Source: Candidatus Auribacterota bacterium
GTDB taxonomy: Bacteria; Auribacterota; JAFGBW01
DNA: 5,388 nucleotides
NCBI GenBank assembly: GCA_016932965.1
Contig: JAFGBW010000131.1
Coordinates: 1 to 5,388, forward strand
Direction of reading: 5' to 3'
Shown here: positions 1-4,107 of the stretch, piece after piece
Layout of the letters: each line of letters opens with the position of its first letter
Numbering within the stretch: position 1 is the stretch's first letter
Translations under genes and position numbers: made by a program
Notes under the pieces: model-generated
Seen by the model: only the letters and a program-made list of their open reading frames with translations
Databases searched by the model: none
What the model was told of the DNA's origin: nothing

Positions 1-189
1 AACCTGAATGTGGGCACGGCTGTGATTGAAGGCAGGATTGAAGGCGAAATCGTTGCGGAAAACGTGGTGGAACTCCTGGCAGGGAGCATGGTGGTGGGAA
101 CCATCAAATCCAATTCATTGGTGGTCCGCGAAGGCGCTGGTTTTGTCGGAAAAGCGGTCATCAATCCCAAGGAACACATGGAGCTGTAA
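1..189 (+). CDS. Bactofilin (polymer-forming cytoskeletal protein), 3' end only
   Basis: The reading frame is open from the first base and ends in TAA at 187-189, giving the last 62 residues of a protein whose start lies outside the window. The residues show the short-period beta-helix pattern of bactofilins (DUF583): alternating hydrophobics with regularly spaced glycines, as in GTAVIEGRIEGEI, LLAGSMVVGTI and VVREGAGFVGKAVI. Bactofilins self-assemble without nucleotide into cytoplasmic, often membrane-associated filaments. These filaments position cell-wall enzymes or other machinery and affect cell shape or stalks. The fragment ends soon after the last beta-helix rung with the short tail NPKEHMEL, as is usual for the compact members. 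No obvious rho-independent terminator follows the stop. The family call rests on the repeat pattern alone, since the N-terminal part is missing, so another right-handed beta-helix protein cannot be fully excluded. Confidence 0.85.
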   Translation, partial: NLNVGTAVIEGRIEGEIVAENVVELLAGSMVVGTIKSNSLVVREGAGFVGKAVINPKEHMEL

Positions 190-400
190 CACTCCCGGAG
201 AACCCGGTCTATCCCAGGAACGTCATCAAAACACGGATCTTGTTTCTTCTCACACCGAACATCACAACGTCGTTAAAATATGATCACGGGCCTGAACCGG
301 CTCTTAAAAAGACTTTACATTTTATTGTAAAATTGTTATTATTATCATGTTGGGTTAAACGGATTGAACCTATTGAACGGCTTTATTAATTATAAAAATA

Positions 401-440
401 TTATCATTTTTAAGTTTCAAGACCTTTTTAAAAATGATAA
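401..440. promoter_or_regulatory. 13-bp stem-loop upstream of the pseudopilin operon
   Basis: TTATCATTTTTAA (401-413) is exactly complementary in inverted order to TTAAAAATGATAA (428-440), leaving a 14-nt loop. It ends 28 nt before the Shine-Dalgarno site of the next gene. It is almost pure A/T and has no U-tract, so it is a poor terminator. As DNA it could be an operator, and as RNA a 5'-leader structure. The role is inferred only from position. Confidence 0.4.
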
Positions 441-468
441 GAAGAAAATGGTTTTTTCAAACATAGTG

Positions 469-474
469 AGGAGG
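469..474 (+). promoter_or_regulatory. Shine-Dalgarno site of the first pseudopilin gene
   Basis: A perfect AGGAGG lies 5 nt before the ATG at 480. This fixes the start codon, and the protein from that ATG begins with a proper prepilin leader. Confidence 0.85.
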
Positions 475-479
475 ATGTT

Positions 480-1190
480 ATGAATATCAGAAACCAAAAG
501 GGTTTCACCCTTGTTGAACTGCTCGTGGTGATCGGGATCATCATGCTTCTGGCCGCGATTTTAACGCCTGCCTTGTTAAGAGCAAGAGAATCAGCCAACC
601 GTTCATCATGTCTTGCAAACATTCGCTCGATTGGACAAGCTATGCATATCTATGCAAATGAAAACGGGGACAAATTTCCTGTCGCAACAAATTTAAGTGC
701 AACGCGTTCTTTTCACGCAATATGTAATCCAAAAACATTTAATAATATGAAAGTATTTGTTTGTCCCAACCGTGCAAGATGCCGTCCTCCTGACTATTCA
801 GCAACTAATTTAACAATTGATCTTAATTCATGGGGTTCTAATCAAAGGATCATTTCTTATTCAATTATACGTTCTTATGATGATACAATTAGTCCAGGCG
901 GTTATACAACGCCAATTAGCACTGATAATGGTCAAAATGTGTTATTGATAGAAGATTGTGATTGTGGGGTAGGCTCTGGTGGCTCTGGTACTGCTCTTTG
1001 TTATGATGACTATGATAATCATGGAAAAGATGGAACCAATACTTATTGTATTGGTGGGCAGGCAAAGTGGTTCAGAGGGGCGGATGATGGATCAGGACAT
1101 ACTATTTTGCCAACTATTATACCCGTTTCCGGGACTGGTACTCATACTTTACAGTCAGCTGGGGTAGTAAGGCCAAACACAAATCAATGA
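480..1190 (+). CDS. Prepilin-like protein (type II secretion/type IV pilin-type N-terminal methylation domain), first of a pair
   Basis: This 236-residue protein opens with a class III signal: the leader MNIRNQKG, predicted cleavage between G8 and F9, and mature [22 protein letters not shown] with the conserved Glu at +5 and Pro at +22. The hydrophobic helix anchors the protein in the inner membrane until a PilD-type peptidase processes it and it joins a pseudopilus or pilus. After the helix come [24 protein letters not shown] (residues 44-67), a cysteine pair in FVCPNRARC (93-101) and a late [17 protein letters not shown] segment (181-197). The last resembles the C-terminal H-x9-DG motif of the abundant DUF1559-like pseudopilins of Planctomycetes and relatives. 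A Cys/Asp/Gly-rich loop at 158-180 could bind metal, which is an inference. The start is supported by the AGGAGG at 469. The stop overlaps the next gene, a paralogue. The middle of the gene is much more AT-rich than its neighbours. The exact cargo or pilus system cannot be told. Confidence 0.88.
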   Translation: MNIRNQKGFTLVELLVVIGIIMLLAAILTPALLRARESANRSSCLANIRSIGQAMHIYANENGDKFPVATNLSATRSFHAICNPKTFNNMKVFVCPNRARCRPPDYSATNLTIDLNSWGSNQRIISYSIIRSYDDTISPGGYTTPISTDNGQNVLLIEDCDCGVGSGGSGTALCYDDYDNHGKDGTNTYCIGGQAKWFRGADDGSGHTILPTIIPVSGTGTHTLQSAGVVRPNTNQ

Positions 1191-1822
1191 ATAAAAGGAA
1201 TAATACTGGATTTTCTCTTATAGAATTATTGGTTATAATCAGCATTATCATGGTATTGGCTGCCATGATTTCATCAGGAATTCAGGGGGCTAAAGCTTCC
1301 GCCGTACGTCTGCAATGCCTGGCGAACATCCGTTCATTAGGACAGGCGGCCCTGATCTATGCTGACTCGAATCCCATCGGACGGGTTCCGGACGGAGGAC
1401 ATCAGCCAAGCGGCGCCTTTACTTACAGTAATAACGCCGCATTAGGAACGCTTTACGACCCCCGCGATTTTAATGACCTCTCCCTTTTCATCTGCCCCAT
1501 GCGGAAAAAAAGCGCCGGACAACCCACTTATAACAGCGCCAATAAAACCATCAGCCCGCCTTATTCTTACTTCTTTGTCCGGGGCAGGTTTTTGGATTCC
1601 ACCAGCGCCATTCAGGTGGAACCGCAATTAAATTCCTACCCAGCCTCCAATATCCTGCTGCTGGAAGACCCCAATAATACCATTCACGCAGAAAATGGCT
1701 TTTCGGTTTTTCAGATCAATGGAAAAGCCCGGTTTCAGAAAACACCCTGGCCTGTCAATAAACTGAAAGACGGAACGGATGACAACGCGAATATATCTAC
1801 CCTGTTGTATTCGCAATCCTGA
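1187..1822 (+). CDS. Prepilin-like protein, second of a tandem paralogous pair
   Basis: This 211-residue protein has the leader MNKRNNTG, cleavage G8/F9, and mature [19 protein letters not shown] with Glu at +5. It lacks the Pro at +22 seen in its upstream partner (Ser instead). It aligns without gaps to that protein through residue 60, sharing CLANIRSxGQAxxIYA. Further matches are FICPMRK (FVCPNRA upstream), [10 protein letters not shown] ([10 protein letters not shown]) and [17 protein letters not shown] (the late His...Gly motif). A local duplication with divergence is the simplest origin. The start ATG overlaps the previous stop as ATGA (1187-1190), which implies translational coupling and joint expression. 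No strong Shine-Dalgarno site is visible. From about 1300 onward the gene is far richer in G+C than the upstream paralogue. It probably acts in the same pseudopilus or surface structure as its partner, but that structure is unknown. Confidence 0.88.
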   Translation: MNKRNNTGFSLIELLVIISIIMVLAAMISSGIQGAKASAVRLQCLANIRSLGQAALIYADSNPIGRVPDGGHQPSGAFTYSNNAALGTLYDPRDFNDLSLFICPMRKKSAGQPTYNSANKTISPPYSYFFVRGRFLDSTSAIQVEPQLNSYPASNILLLEDPNNTIHAENGFSVFQINGKARFQKTPWPVNKLKDGTDDNANISTLLYSQS

Positions 1823-1844
1823 TGATTTCCCCCCTTTCGTATTT

Positions 1845-1921
1845 GTTATCCTTAAAATAGGATTAATGGTTTCAAAACAATAATGACCTATAGTCGAAAG
1901 AGGAGTTATCCTGAGGATTAA
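1845..1921. repeat. Two copies of a GTTATCCT...AGGATTAA dyad
   Basis: GTTATCCT and AGGATTAA occur twice in the same order: 1845-1852 with 1859-1866 (6-nt centre), and 1905-1912 with 1914-1921 (1-nt centre). Each pair is an imperfect palindrome with ATCCT/AGGAT as its exact core. The 1-nt centre of the second copy makes an RNA hairpin unlikely, so a DNA-binding site or a repeat relic is more plausible. They sit just downstream of the second pseudopilin stop. Confidence 0.4.
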
Positions 1922-1934
1922 GAGAAGAGAATTT

Positions 1935-1960
1935 ACCACGAAGAGCACGAAGGACACGAA
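1935..1960 (+). repeat. CACGAAGGA-type dispersed repeat, left copy
   Basis: The sequence is ACCACGAAGA followed by GCACGAAGGACACGAA, so CACGAA recurs every 9 bp three times. It is matched in inverted orientation at 2134-2150. From memory, such CACGAAGGACACGAA strings are common intergenic repeats in environmental bacterial genomes, but I cannot verify that here. It is not in a reading frame of a recognisable gene. Confidence 0.6.
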
Positions 1961-1994
1961 AAGACATCTGCATAACCCGGTAAATTCTTACTTT

Positions 1995-2022
1995 TGTCAT
2001 TCCCGCTTTCGCGGGAATGACA
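1995..2022. repeat. GTCATTCCCGC hairpin (REP-like or terminator)
   Basis: TGTCATTCCCGC (1995-2006) and GCGGGAATGACA (2011-2022) form a perfect 12-bp GC-rich stem with a TTTC loop, extendable by about three pairs including one G-T wobble. A run of six T follows at 2027-2032, four bases past the stem. It could therefore stop transcription leaving the pseudopilin operon. The same core (CATTCCCGC...GCGGGAATG) is, to my knowledge, a widespread palindromic intergenic repeat in several phyla, so it may be a REP-like element used as a terminator. Confidence 0.65.
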
Positions 2023-2133
2023 GAAATTTTTTGCGGTTTAATGCTTTACACTTCCCACATATTTTTAAAAGAGAACCAATTTTAATGTCAAAAAATTAAA
2101 GGAAGGATTGAAGCGGTATGTTTTTATAATCTA

Positions 2134-2150
2134 TTCGTGTCCTTCGTGGT
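2134..2150 (-). repeat. CACGAAGGA-type dispersed repeat, right inverted copy
   Basis: The complement reads ACCACGAAGGACACGAA. It is identical to the left copy at 1935-1960 except that one 9-bp unit is missing. It lies directly in front of plsY and occupies the place where its promoter and ribosome-binding site would be expected. Confidence 0.6.
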
Positions 2151-2168
2151 GAAAAAATATTTTGTATA

Positions 2169-2789
2169 ATGAATGATCCATTATTCAGCATTCCATTACT
2201 GATTCTGTCCTCCTACCTGATCGGCTCTTTTCCGACAGCTTACCTTTACTGCCGTCTGAGAGGCAAAGACATCCGCAAGGAAGGTTCCGGCAACGTGGGC
2301 GCCACTAATGCCGCCAGATTGTTCGGTAAATCCGCTTTCATCATCGTCTTTGGTATTGATGCCCTGAAAGGCTATGTCAGCGTGCGTTACCTTGTTCCCC
2401 TGTTTGTTCACTCCAATGTTCCTGCTGATTGGCTTTTACTCCTTGTCCTTTTGTTTGCCGTCATCGGCCATGTGTGGACCGTCTTCCTGGGTTTTAAAGG
2501 CGGTAAAGGCGTTGCGGTCTCCGCCGGAGGCCTTGTGGCTTTAATGCCCTTTTCCGTGCTTTTCAGTCTCATCGTGTTCGGCCTTGTTTTTATCTTTTCC
2601 CGCATCGTTTCTTTGGGCTCCGTCTGCGCCGCCCTTGCCCTTCCCCTTATCGCCTGGACCACCAAAGAACCTGGCCTATATACGGCTTTTTCAGTCATCT
2701 TGTCCGCCTTCATCCTGTTTACCCACCGTTCCAACCTTCATCGCCTTTTCGCCGGAACTGAAAAGAAAGTAGGAAGGACGGGTCAATAG
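2169..2789 (+). CDS. plsY: Glycerol-3-phosphate acyltransferase PlsY
   Basis: PlsY is an inner-membrane enzyme that transfers the acyl group of acyl phosphate (made by PlsX) to glycerol-3-phosphate, forming lysophosphatidic acid, the first step of phospholipid synthesis. The 206-residue length is normal. All family signatures are present in order: SYLIGSFPTAYL (15-26), GSGNVGATNAAR (39-50), DALKG (64-68), GHVWTVFLGFKGGKGVA (100-116) and HRSNLHRL with a following Glu (186-198). Several hydrophobic membrane segments separate the loops. ATG 2169 is the only ATG start available, because TAA at 2127-2129 closes the frame upstream. No Shine-Dalgarno site precedes it. TATAAT (2165-2170) overlaps the start codon, so a very short leader or leaderless message is possible if that is a -10 box. 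It is not linked to other lipid genes here. A long hairpin begins 2 nt after the stop. Confidence 0.96.
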   Translation: MNDPLFSIPLLILSSYLIGSFPTAYLYCRLRGKDIRKEGSGNVGATNAARLFGKSAFIIVFGIDALKGYVSVRYLVPLFVHSNVPADWLLLLVLLFAVIGHVWTVFLGFKGGKGVAVSAGGLVALMPFSVLFSLIVFGLVFIFSRIVSLGSVCAALALPLIAWTTKEPGLYTAFSVILSAFILFTHRSNLHRLFAGTEKKVGRTGQ

Positions 2790-2791
2790 AA

Positions 2792-2838
2792 TCTGAAGGG
2801 AACCTGTTCTTTGGCACAAAGAACAGGTTCCCTTCAGA
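2792..2838. repeat. Hairpin A1: perfect 22-bp stem, 3-nt loop
   Basis: The arms 2792-2813 and 2817-2838 are exact reverse complements, starting TCTGAAGGGAACC and ending GGTTCCCTTCAGA, around the loop GCA. The second copy (3783-3829) has identical arms but loop TGC, the reverse complement. The stem is two to three times longer than a typical rho-independent terminator and is not followed by T residues. It could block 3' exonucleases or be an RNase III substrate; the function is inferred. Confidence 0.85.
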
Positions 2839-2861
2839 CTACCCTCCCAAGAAATCAGATG

Positions 2862-2900
2862 GCCCGCTGTGGTTTCTTGAAACAAGAAAACACAGCGGGC
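2862..2900. repeat. Hairpin B1: 18-bp stem, AAA loop
   Basis: The arms GCCCGCTGTGGTTTCTTG (2862-2879) and CAAGAAAACACAGCGGGC (2883-2900) pair with a single G-A mismatch (2872 with 2890) around loop AAA. Copy 2 has T at the equivalent of 2872, which restores the pair. It also has a T-A pair in place of the C-G pair at 2865/2897, a compensated double change. Confidence 0.85.
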
Positions 2901-2905
2901 AGACC

Positions 2906-2949
2906 GATGATCAAATCTCAGTCCGGCTGTAAAAATCATCTTTTTTTTT
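2906..2949 (+). terminator. Probable rho-independent terminator after plsY
   Basis: GATGAT (2906-2911) pairs with ATCATC (2935-2940), immediately followed by nine T (2941-2949). The 23-nt loop contains a small inner stem, CAG...CTG (2919-2929). The long T-run directly after the stem favours termination of plsY transcription. The outer stem is short, so hairpins A and B upstream may assist. Confidence 0.5.
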
Positions 2950-2989
2950 CAAGGAAAGTAGCCAGCCTATTATTGTAAATTTTTTGGAA

Positions 2990-3062
2990 GCGAAGACAAG
3001 GATGTCGAAGCTTGGTGACCAAAGGGAACCCGTTAGGGCAAGGCCAGGAAGGCCGTAGCAAA
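2990..3062. other. 73-nt insertion rich in small hairpins, next to hairpin C1
   Basis: Copy 2 joins AAATTTTTTGGAA directly to AGGGTACGGG (4037-4059), whereas copy 1 has 73 extra nt between the same flanks. The insertion starts at the edge of a small structured motif: AAGC-GAA-GAC-AAGGAT-GTC-GAA-GCTT (2988-3013), two short helices with a symmetric GAA/GAA internal loop. It also has TTGG/CCAA, CCC-GTTA-GGG and GGCC-AGGAA-GGCC. AAGGGAACCCGTT (3022-3034) nearly repeats part of the hairpin A arm. I see no reading frame or target duplication. Confidence 0.5.
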
Positions 3063-3066
3063 AGGG

Positions 3067-3104
3067 TGCGGGAAAAACTTGTTTACAAAAAAGTTTTTCC
3101 CGCA
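3067..3104. repeat. Hairpin C1: GCGGGAAAAACTT stem
   Basis: TGCGGGAAAAACTT (3067-3080) pairs perfectly with AAGTTTTTCCCGCA (3091-3104). The stem continues across one G-A mismatch (3081/3090) to a TACA loop. The second copy at 4054-4091 keeps the structure while replacing the outer G-C pair (3068/3103) by A-T. It lies 51 nt before the zinc-ribbon gene. Confidence 0.8.
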
Positions 3105-3115
3105 TTATTATCCTT

Positions 3116-3130
3116 TATAAAAATTTTATA
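3116..3130. promoter_or_regulatory. AT palindrome ahead of the zinc-ribbon gene
   Basis: TATAAAA-A-TTTTATA is a perfect 15-bp palindrome 25 nt before the ATG at 3156. It includes TATAAA, a possible -10 box. It could be an operator or promoter core, but in such AT-rich DNA chance is a real alternative. Confidence 0.3.
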
Positions 3131-3155
3131 TTTTTAATAGACAGGATTTCATCTC

Positions 3156-3779
3156 ATGGACTGGGAATTAGACAAACGTTCAAAGAAGTGCGCTCTTTGC
3201 CGGAAGGAATTTGAAACCGGCGGGGCGTATCAGTCTGTCCTGAATCTGGAAGAAAACATGTTACAATCCGGTCCTGAGGCGGATTCTTCAAAGGATGAAC
3301 AACCGCCTTCCAAAGACAATCCTCTTAAAAACTCAGGCCGCCGTGAAGAATACTGCCCCTCCTGCTGGGAAATCAAAAAACAGGAGGTCCTTTTTGATTA
3401 TTTCTGGCAGGGGCGTTACATCGAACCCCCTGAACCGGGAAAAAGCCCATCCAGGCTCTATGACATAACCTCCATCCAGGAGCTTTTCTTCAACACTCTG
3501 ACTGAAGCGCAGAACCTCTCATTATCCGATGAAGAACGGATTGAAAAAAACGGAATAGCCTATCTTCTGGCCCTTTTCCTGGAACGGAAACGCCTTCTAA
3601 AACATAAAAAGGATTCGGTGATTGACGGCGTCAATTGCGCGCTTTATGAGGAACCTAAAACCGGAATAGTCCATACCATCCGGCATCCCCTCTTCTCAGC
3701 CCAGTGGGTCAGGGAATATCAGCATAAAATCGCTCTTCTTCTCAACATCCCTCCCAAAGCGGAGAAGGAGAAGGTTTAA
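3156..3779 (+). CDS. Hypothetical protein with CxxC...CxxC zinc-ribbon-like N-terminus
   Basis: This 207-residue soluble protein has no signal peptide or membrane segment. Two cysteine knuckles, CALC (12-15) and CPSC (67-70), could bind one zinc ion. They are separated by about 50 residues, of which 31-64 are polar and low-complexity (Glu/Asp/Ser/Lys/Pro) and probably a flexible insertion. The rest is helical in character: YDITSIQELFFNTL (102-115), then GIAYLLALFLERKRLLKH (133-150), then a short beta-like part YEEPKTGIVHTIRHPL (164-179). The order 'WELDKRSKKCALC ... YCPSCWE ... ALFLERKRLL' recalls a hypothetical family I associate with Planctomycetes and related phyla, whose function is unknown to me. 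This is recall, not a search. The start is supported by AGGA at 3143-3146, 9 nt upstream. The gene stands alone between two copies of the hairpin cassette, with a hairpin beginning 3 nt after its TAA. Confidence 0.8.
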   Translation: MDWELDKRSKKCALCRKEFETGGAYQSVLNLEENMLQSGPEADSSKDEQPPSKDNPLKNSGRREEYCPSCWEIKKQEVLFDYFWQGRYIEPPEPGKSPSRLYDITSIQELFFNTLTEAQNLSLSDEERIEKNGIAYLLALFLERKRLLKHKKDSVIDGVNCALYEEPKTGIVHTIRHPLFSAQWVREYQHKIALLLNIPPKAEKEKV

Positions 3780-3782
3780 GAA

Positions 3783-3829
3783 TCTGAAGGGAACCTGTTC
3801 TTTGTGCCAAAGAACAGGTTCCCTTCAGA
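3783..3829. repeat. Hairpin A2: perfect 22-bp stem, 3-nt loop
   Basis: The arms 3783-3804 and 3808-3829 are identical to those of A1, and the loop (3805-3807) is TGC where A1 has GCA. As the arms are perfect complements, A2 as a whole is the exact reverse complement of A1, although the flanking linker keeps the same orientation. Confidence 0.85.
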
Positions 3830-3852
3830 CTACCCTCCCAAGAAAGCATATG

Positions 3853-3891
3853 GCCTGCTGTGTTTTCTTGAAACAAGAAAACACAGCAGGC
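3853..3891. repeat. Hairpin B2: perfect 18-bp stem, AAA loop
   Basis: GCCTGCTGTGTTTTCTTG (3853-3870) and CAAGAAAACACAGCAGGC (3874-3891) pair without mismatch. Relative to B1, both sides of one pair changed together (C-G to T-A) and the B1 mismatch is absent. Confidence 0.85.
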
Positions 3892-3901
3892 AGATCAATT
3901 G

Positions 3902-3936
3902 ATTAAATTTTGGTTTTTCCAAAAATTGATATTTTT
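3902..3936 (+). terminator. Possible AT-rich terminator after the zinc-ribbon gene
   Basis: ATTAAATTTTGG (3902-3913) pairs with CCAAAAATTGAT (3919-3930) over 12 positions with one wobble and one A-A mismatch, around a TTTTT loop. ATTTTTG follows. It occupies the same place, behind hairpin B, as the T9 terminator of cassette 1, although the sequences differ. Confidence 0.4.
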
Positions 3937-3983
3937 GATTTCAGAATGTTTTAACTAAACCAGAAGGTCATTAAATATTTTTT

Positions 3984-4030
3984 GTATGCCGAAGCCTCTA
4001 TAGACATTGTCTATAGAGGCTTCGGCATAC
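3984..4030. repeat. Hairpin D: perfect 22-bp stem, ATT loop
   Basis: The arms 3984-4005 (starting GTATGCCGAAGCC) and 4009-4030 (ending GGCTTCGGCATAC) are exact complements with loop ATT. It has the same 22+3+22 geometry as hairpin A but unrelated sequence. AAAATTTTTT follows at 4036-4045. It is present only in cassette 2. Confidence 0.85.
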
Positions 4031-4053
4031 CATTTAAAATTTTTTGGAAAGGG

Positions 4054-4091
4054 TACGGGAAAAACTTTTTTATAAAAAAGTTTTTCCCGTG
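4054..4091. terminator. Hairpin C2: ACGGGAAAAACTTTTT stem, possibly a bidirectional terminator
   Basis: ACGGGAAAAACTTTTT (4055-4070) pairs perfectly with AAAAAGTTTTTCCCGT (4075-4090) around TATA, and a further T-G wobble is possible at 4054/4091. GATTTTTCCCC follows on the plus strand. On the minus strand the stem lies 17 nt beyond the stop of the gene ending at 4108, so it may end transcripts from either direction. It is a repeat of C1 with a compensated outer pair. Confidence 0.6.
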
Positions 4092-4107
4092 ATTTTTCCC
4101 CTTTTCA

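Larger units (their letters stand above)
190..479. other. AT-rich intergenic region with no gene
   Basis: I see no convincing coding sequence in these 290 bases. The first 100 have mixed composition and contain no clear terminator for the bactofilin gene. From about 300 the sequence becomes strongly AT-rich. It holds a weak TTTACA...TGTAAA dyad (about 310-332), two copies of ATTGAAC spaced 9 bp apart (363-369 and 372-378), a 13-bp stem-loop (401-440) and the ribosome-binding site of the pseudopilin gene. TTGAAC at 364-369 or 373-378 and TATAAA at 391-396 resemble promoter elements, but the spacings (21 or 12 nt) are poor, so I do not call a promoter. Confidence 0.6.
1823..2168. other. Gene-free, repeat-filled intergenic region
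   Basis: No reading frame here looks like a protein. The stretch contains, in order, two related dyads (1845-1921), a 'CACGAAGGA' repeat (1935-1960), a 12-bp hairpin (1995-2022), an AT-rich part without recognisable signal, and an inverted copy of the CACGAAGGA repeat (2134-2150) ending 18 nt before plsY. The inverted outer repeats around a central hairpin give it the outline of a small non-coding mobile element, but no target-site duplication is evident. Confidence 0.55.
2788..3104. repeat. Intergenic hairpin cassette, copy 1
   Basis: This multi-hairpin unit starts at the plsY stop codon. It contains hairpin A (2792-2838), a 23-nt linker, hairpin B (2862-2900), a terminator-like stem with T9 (2906-2949), a 73-nt insertion (2990-3062) and hairpin C (3067-3104). 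From AGAATCTG at 2788 through hairpin B, it repeats the sequence at 3779-3891 in direct orientation with few changes. Its C end matches 4037-4091 after removal of the insertion. The two copies bracket the gene at 3156-3779. There is no protein-coding content; the minus-strand open frame over 2911-3105 is a by-product of the C stem. Confidence 0.75.
3779..4091. repeat. Intergenic hairpin cassette, copy 2
   Basis: This is a direct-repeat partner of 2788-3104 with the order A (3783-3829), linker, B (3853-3891), terminator-like AT stem (3902-3930), extra hairpin D (3984-4030) and C (4054-4091). It lacks the 73-nt insertion of copy 1 and has D instead. It fills the space between two convergent genes, 3156-3779 on the plus strand and 4108-4425 on the minus strand, so its palindromes could serve transcription from both sides. 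Confidence 0.75.

Noticed and set aside
26-283. An 85-codon plus-strand open frame
   Set aside because: It overlaps the bactofilin end in another frame, its Trp-rich translation is not protein-like, and the bactofilin frame is clearly the real one.
2408-2939. Minus-strand open frames over plsY and hairpins A/B
   Set aside because: They are antisense shadows of plsY and of the repeat, with no start signals.
3116-3130. Strong promoter for the zinc-ribbon gene at TATAAA
   Set aside because: I could not find a convincing -35 element at the right spacing in this AT-rich stretch, so only the palindrome is reported, at low confidence.
2788-4091. Integron-type gene cassette with attC sites
   Set aside because: The brackets do suggest a cassette, but there is no integrase and no GTTRRRY/RYYYAAC core pair. 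Perfect stems are also unlike attC sites with their bulged bases.
2788-4091. CRISPR array or a composite transposon
   Set aside because: There are only two repeat copies, with a full gene between them and no regular spacers. No transposase, cas gene or clear target-site duplication is present.
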